In this document: positions 52,457 to 60,237 of the stretch, one piece after another
Layout: each line of letters opens with the position of its first letter
Numbering within the stretch: position 1 is the stretch's first letter
Assembly: GCA_902615975.1 (NCBI GenBank)
Contig: CACMRC010000004.1
Location: forward strand, 1-64,000
Direction: 5' to 3'
Length of the DNA: 64,000 nucleotides
DNA from: an uncultured Pelagibacteraceae bacterium
GTDB lineage: Bacteria; Pseudomonadota; Alphaproteobacteria; Pelagibacterales; Pelagibacteraceae
Notes under the pieces: generated by a model
What the model was told of the DNA's origin: nothing
The model's database searches: none
What the model saw: the letters and a program-made list of their open reading frames with translations, nothing else
Made by a program: the position numbers and the translations under genes

Positions 52457-53511
52457 TGCCAAAAAAATTTGAAAAAGAATTCATATCTTATTGTGAAAAT
52501 CAAAATTTAGAAGTTAATCCTAATCAAATCAAAGTTATTAAAAAATTAGAAAATTACCATAATAGTAATTATAAATCATTTTTTTCAAAATTATTTTCCA
52601 AACAAAAAACTAAAAAAGGATTTTATTTATATGGTGGTGTAGGGGTTGGTAAAACAATGATTTTAAACTTTTTTTATGATCATCTTGAAGAAAAAAAACT
52701 AAAAAAACATTTTAATGAATTTATGTTAGGTTTTCATGATTTTGTTCATGAACAAAAAGAAAAAAATGAAGAAAATGTAATCAATCAATTTGTTAAAAAT
52801 TTAAAATCAAAAACTTCATTAGTTTATTTCGATGAGTTCCAAGTAACAAACATTGTTGATGCTATGATTTTAGGAAAACTATTTGAACAAATATTTAAAG
52901 AAGATATTAAAATTATTCTTACTTCAAATACTAAAATTTCAGAACTTTATAAAGAAGGTCTTCAACATGAACAATTTATACCTTTTATAAAAATAATGGA
53001 AGATCAGTCAATCGAGCATGAATTAAAAATTGAGGATGATTATAGAAAATCTAATGATAATCAAAAACAAAGATACTTTTTTCCACTTAATCAAGAAACT
53101 AATTTTAAGATTAACAAATTTTTTAGAACAATAACAAAAGATAAAAAAAAATCTTCAATAAAAATTAATGTAAAGGGAAGAGAATTTAAAATAGAAAACT
53201 TTTATGAAGGAATTGTTAGATGTGACTTTAATCAACTTTGTGATCAAAATTTAGGATCGGAAGATTATTTAGAAATAGTTAAAAACTGTAAATTTATGGT
53301 AATAGATCAAATACCTCAATTTAATGATATAAATTCAAATCAACAACAACGTTTTATCACTTTATTAGATATAATTTATGATAAAAATATTTCATTAGCA
53401 GTGACAGCTGATCTAAATTTAAATCAATTTACCTCTTCAAGATTATTAGAAAAACCATTTAAACGAACTATTAGTCGGTTATATGAGCTTACATCTAAGG
53501 AGTATATATAA
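52456..53511 (+). CDS. zapE: ZapE/AFG1-family ATPase
   Basis: A 351-residue AFG1-like AAA+ ATPase. The start is the ATG overlapping the previous stop (TGATG). Walker A is YGGVGVGKTMI, Walker B VYFDEFQVTNIVDAMIL, followed by ILTSNTKISELYKEGLQHEQFIPFI, the family's sensor region. In E. coli ZapE influences FtsZ ring dynamics, and mitochondrial AFG1 relatives help protein quality control. The C-terminus, ending FKRTISRLYELTS, is the usual family end. The next gene starts on its last base. Confidence 0.9.
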   Translation: MPKKFEKEFISYCENQNLEVNPNQIKVIKKLENYHNSNYKSFFSKLFSKQKTKKGFYLYGGVGVGKTMILNFFYDHLEEKKLKKHFNEFMLGFHDFVHEQKEKNEENVINQFVKNLKSKTSLVYFDEFQVTNIVDAMILGKLFEQIFKEDIKIILTSNTKISELYKEGLQHEQFIPFIKIMEDQSIEHELKIEDDYRKSNDNQKQRYFFPLNQETNFKINKFFRTITKDKKKSSIKINVKGREFKIENFYEGIVRCDFNQLCDQNLGSEDYLEIVKNCKFMVIDQIPQFNDINSNQQQRFITLLDIIYDKNISLAVTADLNLNQFTSSRLLEKPFKRTISRLYELTSKEYI

Positions 53512-53930
53512 TGAAACAAGAATTTTATAATCTTCAAATTAAGACTTATGGTCAAAAGTTATATGAGTTTACTAATGATACAATTCATTGGATTGGTCAA
53601 AATAACTTTAAAAATGGTATTCTTAATTTAAGTATCCAGCACACAAGCGCCTCATTAATTGTTCAAGAAAATGCAGATCCAGATGTACAAACAGACTTAA
53701 TAAATTATTTTGATAAATTAGCTCCTATGGATAACAAACTATATGTTCATACTACGGAGGGAAAAGATGATATGCCTGCACATATTAAATCTACATTAAC
53801 AAATAATCAAATTTCTCTAAGTGTGAAAGACAGTGAATTGTTGCTTGGAACTTGGCAGGGTATATATTTATTTGAACACAGATTAGACGCTCAAAAAAGA
53901 ACTATAATTCATCATTTTATTGGAGAATAA
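53511..53930 (+). CDS. yjbQ: YjbQ-family protein (secondary thiamine-phosphate synthase type)
   Basis: A 139-residue protein of the UPF0047/YjbQ family. Signature blocks are LSIQHTSASLIVQENADPDVQTDLINYF, GKDDMPAHIKSTL and LGTWQGIYLFEHR. The E. coli member has weak thiamine-phosphate synthase activity, but the true role is not settled. Its length is standard. It ends 8 bases before the convergent photolyase gene. Confidence 0.9.
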   Translation: MKQEFYNLQIKTYGQKLYEFTNDTIHWIGQNNFKNGILNLSIQHTSASLIVQENADPDVQTDLINYFDKLAPMDNKLYVHTTEGKDDMPAHIKSTLTNNQISLSVKDSELLLGTWQGIYLFEHRLDAQKRTIIHHFIGE

Positions 53931-53938
53931 AATTAAAT

Positions 53939-55360
53939 TTATTTTTTCTTCAAAGATTGAAACGCTTCAAGAGCTGCTGCTCTAGCTTTTTCATGAACAA
54001 CAATTGGGCCCGGGTAATCTTTGCCAATAATTGTTTTTATAGCTTCTTGATACTTTAATTCCATTTCCCATGGTTTATGAATAAATTTATTTGGAACATT
54101 TTTAAGTTCTGGAACCCATTTTTTTACATAATTGCCTTCTTTATCAAATTTTTCACCCTGAAGTATTGGATTGAATATTCTAAAATAAGGTGCTGCATCT
54201 GCACCACAGCCAGCAACCCATTGCCATTGAGCAACATTATTTGCTTTGTTAAAATCTAGTAGACAGTTTCTAAAATACTTCTCACCTTCAGTCCAATTAA
54301 TTCTCAAATGTTTGACTAAAAATGAACCAACAACCATTCTTATTCTATTATGCATCCATCCAGTCTCATATAATTCTCTCATACCTGCATCGACAATAGG
54401 ATAACCGGTCATTCCCTTTTTCCATGCTTTTAAGAATTTCTCATTTTTTACCCAAGGGAATTTATCAAATTCCTTTCTAAAATTTCCTTTTAAGAATTCT
54501 GGGAAATAATTAATTAAACTATGCGAAAACTCTCTCCAACCAAGCTCATTAATATATTTTCTATAACCAATTCCTTTTGATTTAATTTCAGAACATTTTT
54601 TCCAAATACTGCTTACATGAATTTGGCCATGTTTGATGTAGGGAGATAATTTAGAGGTTCCTTCGATAGATGGTATATCTCGAGAAGTTCCATAATCTTT
54701 AATTTTGTTTTCAATTAAATTTTTAAGTATTTTTTTTGAATCATTTTCTGAAACTTTCCAATATTTATCAAATTTTTTATACCAATTTTTTTTTGGTAAA
54801 ATCTCTATTGGTTCAATACACTTTTTAAAATATGTAACCCTTTTTACTTTCTTTTTAACAATATAATTTTTGCTTGGTGGTTGATTTAAATAAACTTGCT
54901 CCGCATTTCTCCAAAAAGGGGTAAACACTTTAAAGGGAGTTCCATCATTTTTTGTTATTTCTTGAAATTCATTTAAAATATTTCCTTTGAAATATTTATA
55001 ATTGATTTCATTTTTAATAAATAAGTCACGTATTTTTTTTCCTTTAGCTATAACATCTGGCTCATAAATTTTATTCCAATAAACTGAAAGCTTATCCTTT
55101 TTATTAAATTTAGAAAAAATTTCTAATTCGTCACCTTTTACTATTTCAAGATTAATTTTATAATCTGATAATTCTTTTTTTAAAGTTTCTAGAGATTTAA
55201 AAACCCACCATTTTTGAGCTTCCCTTTTGTTGTCAAAATCATTGTTATTATAAATATATAATGCAATTACATTATCATGATTTTGTGCTGCATAAGATAA
55301 AGCAGGATTATTTTCAATTCTAAAATCCTCTCTTATCCAAAAAATACCTGTATTACTCAT
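53939..55360 (-). CDS. phrB: Deoxyribodipyrimidine photolyase
   Basis: A 473-residue class I CPD photolyase/cryptochrome. The N-terminal DNA_photolyase domain (IFWIREDFRIENNPALSYAA) is followed by the FAD-binding domain with GWREFSHSLINYFPEF, GMTGYPIVDAGMRELYETGWMHNRIRMVVGSFLVKHLRINW and NNVAQWQWVAGCGADAAPYFRIFNP, all diagnostic. It repairs UV-induced pyrimidine dimers with blue light. No antenna site can be named with confidence. It is four bases downstream of the DpaL-like stop and so is the last gene of a minus-strand unit. Confidence 0.94.
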   Translation of the reverse strand: MSNTGIFWIREDFRIENNPALSYAAQNHDNVIALYIYNNNDFDNKREAQKWWVFKSLETLKKELSDYKINLEIVKGDELEIFSKFNKKDKLSVYWNKIYEPDVIAKGKKIRDLFIKNEINYKYFKGNILNEFQEITKNDGTPFKVFTPFWRNAEQVYLNQPPSKNYIVKKKVKRVTYFKKCIEPIEILPKKNWYKKFDKYWKVSENDSKKILKNLIENKIKDYGTSRDIPSIEGTSKLSPYIKHGQIHVSSIWKKCSEIKSKGIGYRKYINELGWREFSHSLINYFPEFLKGNFRKEFDKFPWVKNEKFLKAWKKGMTGYPIVDAGMRELYETGWMHNRIRMVVGSFLVKHLRINWTEGEKYFRNCLLDFNKANNVAQWQWVAGCGADAAPYFRIFNPILQGEKFDKEGNYVKKWVPELKNVPNKFIHKPWEMELKYQEAIKTIIGKDYPGPIVVHEKARAAALEAFQSLKKK

Positions 55361-55364
55361 TGGT

Positions 55365-56495
55365 TTAATTTTGGTTAATTAACTTTTGATACATTTCTTG
55401 ATCAGTATCTCCCTCACAACCAAAAACCAAAATATTAGATTTTTCATTTAGATCTAATTTTTCTTTAATTGCTTGATCTTCACAACTTGTAATCAAACTA
55501 ATTACGCCAGGAGCTGAATTTTCTCCTGCAATTATTTTATCATCACTAAAGCTTGAATTTCCAAGTAATTTCATAGTTTTTGCAATATCATCATCTGGTA
55601 AACTTATACAATGTTTAACTGAATTTTTGAGTATTTCCCATGGGACCAATGATACTTCACCACAAGACATACCACCCATTAAGCTTTCTCTTTTAATATC
55701 TATTTTTTCTATTTTACCAGTTTTAATGCTTTCCATTACACACGCAGCACTATCAGGTTCAACAACTATAATTGTTGGAACATAATTCAAATATCTTGCA
55801 ATACCTGCAACCATGGCAGCAGCCATGCCACCAACACCAGCCTGTAAAATGATGTGAGTTATTTCCTCCTCTTGGATTTGATTAGTTATCTCCTTCATCA
55901 TTACCGTATAGCCTGCCATTGTATACTTGGGGACGACCATGTAATCTTTCCAAGCAACATCCTGAACTATTTGCCAATTATTTTCAGTAGACTGTTTTAT
56001 GCATTCCATTAATGATTTTTCATAATTACCTTTTACTTTGACTACATCTGCTCCAAGTGCAGACATAGCTTTGCCTCTTGCATCACTTACAAATTCACTA
56101 ATAAATATTTTACATTTTAACCCCAATCTTCTTGCTCCCCAGGCAACAGATCTTCCATGATTACCGGCAGTAGCTGTTGCTACTACTATATCTTTATTTC
56201 CTCTGGTTACCTTTTCTACCGCATAAGCTCCGCCTAAAGCTTTAAAAGATTTTAAATCAAATCTTTTATTTTCATCTTTATAAAAAATTTTGTTTAAACT
56301 TAATTCTTTTGAAAGTTTATTTAAGGAAAGCAGGGGAGTAGGAGAATAACCTTTCCACTTAGAAATACTTTTATAAGCATCATCAATTTCTTCTGACGTT
56401 AAAGAATTAAGAATTTTTTTTTTGTCAAATGAGTAATTTTTATTTTCTATAAATTCTGTGTGTTTCCACTGATGACCGTTAGATAATATAGTCAT
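55365..56495 (-). CDS. PLP-dependent ammonia-lyase, diaminopropionate ammonia-lyase-like
   Basis: A 376-residue fold-type II PLP enzyme. The pyridoxal lysine is in LKSFKALGGA (about Lys85); the phosphate-binding TATAGNHGRSVAWGARRLGLKC and LQAGVGGMAAAMV loops follow, and the end ILVFGCEGDTDQEMY resembles the EGATD end of diaminopropionate ammonia-lyase (DpaL/YgeX). The start KYSPTPLLSLNKLSKEL is also DpaL-like. Expected reaction: elimination of ammonia from 2,3-diaminopropionate, or a related amino acid such as in EutB. It follows the type III glutamine synthetase gene by three bases on the same strand, so released ammonia may be reassimilated at once. Confidence 0.82.
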   Translation of the reverse strand: MTILSNGHQWKHTEFIENKNYSFDKKKILNSLTSEEIDDAYKSISKWKGYSPTPLLSLNKLSKELSLNKIFYKDENKRFDLKSFKALGGAYAVEKVTRGNKDIVVATATAGNHGRSVAWGARRLGLKCKIFISEFVSDARGKAMSALGADVVKVKGNYEKSLMECIKQSTENNWQIVQDVAWKDYMVVPKYTMAGYTVMMKEITNQIQEEEITHIILQAGVGGMAAAMVAGIARYLNYVPTIIVVEPDSAACVMESIKTGKIEKIDIKRESLMGGMSCGEVSLVPWEILKNSVKHCISLPDDDIAKTMKLLGNSSFSDDKIIAGENSAPGVISLITSCEDQAIKEKLDLNEKSNILVFGCEGDTDQEMYQKLINQN

Positions 56496-56498
56496 GTA

Positions 56499-57824
56499 CT
56501 AGCAATCTAAAGTATTATCTTTTTCCCACTTAGTAACATCTTTTGTTTTATCAAAACTATCTTTTGATTTGAATTCATTCATTTCCGAACTTCTTAACTT
56601 TATATAACTTTCAATAACATCTTTGCCGAAAGCATCATTCATATCTTTATTATTTTTTAATAAATTTAATGATTGTGCAAGTTCATCAGGTAGTTTAGGT
56701 AAGTTGGGGTATTTATGATGATCTTCATACATATTGCAATCCAAAGGTTTACCTGGATCAACTTTATTTTTTAAACCATATAGACCAGCTGCTAAAACAC
56801 TTGCTTGCAATAAGTAAGGATTAGCAGAACCATCCATTAATCTTAATTCAAATCTTCCGGGATCAGGAATTCTTATCATGTGTGTTCGATTATTACCTGT
56901 GTAAGAAATACTACTCGGAGACCATGATGCTCCAGATTTTGTAGGTGGTGCATTTATTCTTCTGTAACTATTGATTGTTGGGTTAAAAAACGCAGATAAC
57001 GATGAAGCATTTTTAATTACACCACCTAAAAAATTATAAGCCATTTTACTTAAACCAAGTTTATCTTTATTATCTAAAAATTTATTTTTACTACCTTGCC
57101 AAACTGATACGTGGGCATGACAACCATTGCCGGTTAAATTTCCAAATGGTTTAGGCATAAATGTTGCTCTTAATCCGTGCTTTTCAGCAATTGTTTTTAC
57201 CATAAACTTAAAAAAGGTATGTCTGTCTGCAGTTTTTAGGCAATCTGAATAATCCCAATTCATTTCAAACTGACCGTTAGCATCCTCGTGATCGTTTTGA
57301 TAAGGGCCCCATCCCATTTCAATCATACAGTCGCAAATTTCCTTAATTAAATCATACCTTCTCATTAATGCAGATTGGTCGTAACAAGGTTTGGATTGTG
57401 TATCTCTTAGATCTGCAATTGAGTTTCCATCAGATGAAATTAAAAAATATTCACACTCAACCCCCGATTTCATTGTTAAATTTTGTTTTTTTAGTTTTTT
57501 TATTTGATTTTTTAACATCACTCTGGGGGATGCATCTACAGGTTTGCCATTCATCCATAAGTCAGAAGCTAACCATCCAACTTCTTTATTCCATGGAAGT
57601 TGAATTAAACTATCTGGATCAGGAATTCCAAACATGTCTGAGTCAGCTGGTGTCATATCTAACCATGCTGCAAATCCAGCAAAACCAGCTCCTGCATTTT
57701 GCATTTCTTTTATTGCATGAGCAGGTACTAATTTTGATCTTAATACACCAAATAAATCTACAAAACTGATTAAAAAATATTTAATTTTTTTTTGCTTAGC
57801 AATTTGAAATAAATTTTTAGACAC
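56499..57824 (-). CDS. glnT: Type III glutamine synthetase-family protein
   Basis: A 441-residue glutamine-synthetase-fold ligase of the group called type III (GlnT) in Rhizobiaceae. IKYFLISFVDLFGVLRSKLVP is the beta-grasp start; active-site segments are SGVECEYFLIS, QNDHEDANGQFEMNW, FMPKPFGNLTGNGCHAHVSVW and RIPDPGRFELRLMDGSANPYLL. It starts at a GTG; no better ATG is present upstream. It ligates ammonia, or possibly an amine, to glutamate. It lies with amtB and Glx genes but downstream of a terminator, and leads into the ammonia-lyase gene. Confidence 0.87.
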   Translation of the reverse strand: MSKNLFQIAKQKKIKYFLISFVDLFGVLRSKLVPAHAIKEMQNAGAGFAGFAAWLDMTPADSDMFGIPDPDSLIQLPWNKEVGWLASDLWMNGKPVDASPRVMLKNQIKKLKKQNLTMKSGVECEYFLISSDGNSIADLRDTQSKPCYDQSALMRRYDLIKEICDCMIEMGWGPYQNDHEDANGQFEMNWDYSDCLKTADRHTFFKFMVKTIAEKHGLRATFMPKPFGNLTGNGCHAHVSVWQGSKNKFLDNKDKLGLSKMAYNFLGGVIKNASSLSAFFNPTINSYRRINAPPTKSGASWSPSSISYTGNNRTHMIRIPDPGRFELRLMDGSANPYLLQASVLAAGLYGLKNKVDPGKPLDCNMYEDHHKYPNLPKLPDELAQSLNLLKNNKDMNDAFGKDVIESYIKLRSSEMNEFKSKDSFDKTKDVTKWEKDNTLDC

Positions 57825-57841
57825 AACTTAAGTTAACACAA

Positions 57842-57994
57842 TTATTTAAAAAAAGATAAAATTGTTTCTTTATAATAAATTAAATTAACAAGAATAATTA
57901 CAATTACAGCTAGTATCACTCCATACTTAGCTTTAGGAAATGCTACCCCTCTCATTTTAGAAGGTCTTAGTTCTTCGTTATCTTTATCATCCAT
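57842..57994 (-). CDS. Small (50-residue) single-pass membrane protein
   Basis: An open frame of 51 codons with a charged N-terminus MDDKDNEELRPSKMRGV, a membrane helix (about 25-42, YGVILAVIVIILVNLIYY) and a short basic tail. It starts eight bases after the T-run of the terminator at 58002 and ends 17 bases before the glutamine-synthetase gene. This layout, a gene right behind a terminator, is repeated elsewhere in the window. No family is recognised. The positive-inside rule is hard to apply because the N-terminus is mixed. Transcription would come from read-through or a weak promoter. Confidence 0.5.
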   Translation of the reverse strand: MDDKDNEELRPSKMRGVAFPKAKYGVILAVIVIILVNLIYYKETILSFFK

Positions 57995-58001
57995 ATTTTC
58001 T

Positions 58002-58034
58002 AAAAAAAAAGGGCGCCACAATTAAGTAGCGCCC
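58002..58034 (-). terminator. Intrinsic terminator after the Amt-linked small gene
   Basis: On the minus strand a GGGCGC/GCGCCC stem, extended by a G-U and two more pairs to 9 bp, closes on a six-base loop and is followed by nine T residues (58010 down to 58002). It ends transcription from the amtB unit before the 50-residue gene and the glutamine-synthetase gene. Confidence 0.93.
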
Positions 58035-58049
58035 AAATTTATTTTTTAC

Positions 58050-58280
58050 TTACCAATCGGTAATATTGCTTTTATGGTCGTTAGCACCATGTCTTTTTCT
58101 AGCTAGTCTTGAAAGTTCTTCACTCTCAGATTTAGCTGTTAAAACATGCCAACCAACCCACAAAATAATAGCAATGATTACCAGTATTCCTTCACTAGAT
58201 CCAGCACCAGGATAAACAGCACCAGCAACCTCTTCAGCTGGTTTGTTAAGGTGATCTATCCAGTTTGTAACTGTAGCCAT
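58050..58280 (-). CDS. Small membrane protein co-transcribed with amtB
   Basis: A 76-residue protein: a short N-terminal segment, one membrane helix (about 31-48, EGILVIIAIILWVGWHVLT) and a charged C-terminal tail (KSESEELSRLARKRHGANDHKSNITDW). It lies 13 bases downstream of amtB and just before a strong terminator, so it is certainly in the amtB transcript. No GlnK-type PII protein follows amtB, as is common in other bacteria; this small protein takes that position. It is not related to PII by any visible motif. Function unknown; a partner or regulator of Amt is inference. Confidence 0.75.
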   Translation of the reverse strand: MATVTNWIDHLNKPAEEVAGAVYPGAGSSEGILVIIAIILWVGWHVLTAKSESEELSRLARKRHGANDHKSNITDW

Positions 58281-58293
58281 ATATTACTCTCCT

Positions 58294-59694
58294 TTACCTG
58301 GTTGCGGACGCAACTGCTTTTTCGTCCTCTTTAGCAGTCTCCATTATTTCATAGTCTAGTCCAGCTATCTCAACTTCACGAGGGATTCTTAGTTTACCCA
58401 TACCGTTAAGAACTTTAGCTATGATGTAGCCTGGTATTAGTCCAAGAACAACGAACATTATTAATGCACCGATGAATTGACCTAATGGGTTAATTGTAGC
58501 ATAAGTTGTTCCATCCCACATAGCGCCAACACTGTAACCAGATGATGGGTAACCATTTAAGACAAAACCACAAATTACTAGACCAATAAATCCAGCATAT
58601 CCATGTACCGCTACTGCACCAACTGCATCATCAATTTTGAACTTACGTTCAACCCAGTAATGTAGTTTGTATGAAATAACAACACCGATCATACCGATGA
58701 TCATTGCTTGAATTGGATGATATAAATCATTTCCAGCTGAAGCACATATGATACCTGCTAGTCCACTAGAGTATGTCCAGAAAGGATCACCTTTAGCAAT
58801 CCAATAACCGGCTAATAATCCTCCTGATAATGACATCAAGAAGTTAAAAGTTATACCACTAAGTGTAGTAGGGGTTACGTATATGTTTGTAGCTGTCCAA
58901 TAACTTATGCCTTCCATCCCATATTCGGGTCCAAGGTCAAAGATTGGTATATTACATGCTGCATAAAATCCCCAGAAGCCAGTATAAATTAAAAATAATC
59001 CAATTGTTACTAGCCAAGGATTTCTCGGCCCAATGTTTCTTGGTTCACCACTAGATGAAAACTTACCTATTCTTGGTCCTAAAACAAATAGAACACCTAA
59101 AGCAAATCCACCTGCAATAGCGTGAATAACTCCTGACGCATAAGCATCATGATATCCTAAAAGTTTTAACATCCATCCATCAAAGTGCCATCCCCAAGCA
59201 GCATCGATCGTCCAAAAAACAGATCCAATTGCAATTGCTAAAATTCCAAATGCAAAAGTCGTAATTCTTTCAATGATTGCTCCAGAAACGATGGATGCAG
59301 CCGTCCAAGAGAAAAGTAAAAAGGCAGCCCAGAAGACACCAGAAATATGGTCTCCTAAATTGACAGCCATTAAATCACTTGTAGCCGTATACCATGTTGC
59401 ACTAAATGCTGACTCGTCCGTGATGAGCGCAGTGCTTTCATTCATTATTGATGGCGCTAATCCAGGTCCTGTTGGAAAAGCCCAGTAAATCCACCAACCA
59501 AATAAAAACCATGTTACTGTTACCAATGGTATCAGCATCGTGTTTTTCATAAGAGTATGTTGATGGTGTTTGTATCGAGAAGCTCCAACTTCATACATAC
59601 AGAAACCGACGTGAATTAGGAACATCAGTACCACTGTCACCCAGTAGTAAAATTCTGTAAATATGGTTGTAAGAGCACCTAACTGATCAGTCAT
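58294..59694 (-). CDS. amtB: Ammonium/methylammonium transporter Amt
   Basis: A 466-residue Amt-family channel with about eleven membrane segments. The two pore histidines are in SGVIHAIAGG and VAVHGYAGFIG. The SWTAASIVSGAIIERI and ASAGNDLYHP blocks are conserved. A ribosome-binding site GGAGAGAG precedes the ATG. It imports ammonium or, in view of the neighbouring cluster, perhaps methylammonium. The C-terminal tail (AGLDYEIMETAKEDEKAVASATR) is short and acidic. It is followed directly by the 76-residue membrane protein gene. Confidence 0.95.
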   Translation of the reverse strand: MTDQLGALTTIFTEFYYWVTVVLMFLIHVGFCMYEVGASRYKHHQHTLMKNTMLIPLVTVTWFLFGWWIYWAFPTGPGLAPSIMNESTALITDESAFSATWYTATSDLMAVNLGDHISGVFWAAFLLFSWTAASIVSGAIIERITTFAFGILAIAIGSVFWTIDAAWGWHFDGWMLKLLGYHDAYASGVIHAIAGGFALGVLFVLGPRIGKFSSSGEPRNIGPRNPWLVTIGLFLIYTGFWGFYAACNIPIFDLGPEYGMEGISYWTATNIYVTPTTLSGITFNFLMSLSGGLLAGYWIAKGDPFWTYSSGLAGIICASAGNDLYHPIQAMIIGMIGVVISYKLHYWVERKFKIDDAVGAVAVHGYAGFIGLVICGFVLNGYPSSGYSVGAMWDGTTYATINPLGQFIGALIMFVVLGLIPGYIIAKVLNGMGKLRIPREVEIAGLDYEIMETAKEDEKAVASATR

Positions 59695-59760
59695 ATTCTC
59701 TCTCCATATTAGTTTATGCGAGCCTATTAAATTTTGTGATTCGATACAAATATAAAAACC

Positions 59761-59794
59761 TTTAAAAACCTAGCGTGTGCACAAGGTTTTTAAA
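59761..59794 (-). promoter_or_regulatory. Inverted repeat between the Glx operon and amtB
   Basis: TTTAAAAACCT (59761-59771) and AGGTTTTTAAA (59784-59794) form an 11-bp perfect stem around a 12-base loop that contains GTGTGCAC. Read on the minus strand the right arm is followed by more T-rich sequence (a repeat of GGTTTTT), so it could be a weak terminator of the Glx operon or an element in the amtB promoter. Confidence 0.5.
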
Positions 59795-59818
59795 AAAAAT
59801 CAACTTTTAATTGAAATA

Positions 59819-60229
59819 TTAAAATTTTAAATAAGCTTTTTTCAAATCAACAAGTGGATGTTTTGGAGACATTTGAAACTTAACCAAAAGTTCTCTTGCA
59901 ATCATATCTCTATCTTGTTGGTTATTTGGTAGTTTAATTGACTTTGGAATTGTAACCCAACCATTTGCATTTCTGCAGAATACAGCAGGTCTATCATCTT
60001 CATAGCCCATATGGACATCTTCCAACCAATTTAAATCATCCCACCCCATCGCTTCTATATATTTCTTAAGAAATGGAGTTAATTTAGAATAGTCAGGTAA
60101 AAGATTAACATCGTATCTGTAACCAATAGACTGGCCAATCATTTTTTCTCTGGCAGTCTCTTTTTTTTTGCCTAATTGTCCTTTTATCTCTTTTGTTTTT
60201 GCTACTTTTTTATTTTTTTTTTTGGGCAT
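59819..60229 (-). CDS. Conserved hypothetical protein with lysine-rich N-terminus, last gene of the Glx operon
   Basis: A 136-residue protein whose first 35 residues are Lys-rich (MPKKKNKKVAKTKEIKGQLGKK). The rest is a compact domain: a helix (LTPFLKKYIEAMGWDDLNWLEDV), a strand-rich part (DDRPAVFCRNANGWVTIPKSI) and a helical end. Its start is very similar to the MPKKKSKKVKKNGKG start of the GlxD gene nine bases upstream, on DNA as well as protein level. I do not recognise the domain. Its position suggests a part in ammonia or methylamine assimilation. Confidence 0.6.
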   Translation of the reverse strand: MPKKKNKKVAKTKEIKGQLGKKKETAREKMIGQSIGYRYDVNLLPDYSKLTPFLKKYIEAMGWDDLNWLEDVHMGYEDDRPAVFCRNANGWVTIPKSIKLPNNQQDRDMIARELLVKFQMSPKHPLVDLKKAYLKF

Positions 60230-60237
60230 AGTTACCT

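Noticed and set aside
57368..57769. 133-codon frame antisense to the type III glutamine synthetase gene
   Set aside because: It opposes conserved synthetase sequence; a leucine/glutamine-rich product is typical of antisense frames here.
59695..59760. Search for a sigma-54 promoter or NtrC site before amtB
   Set aside because: No TGGCAC-N5-TTGC pattern is present; only an ordinary AT-rich leader and the ribosome-binding site are seen.
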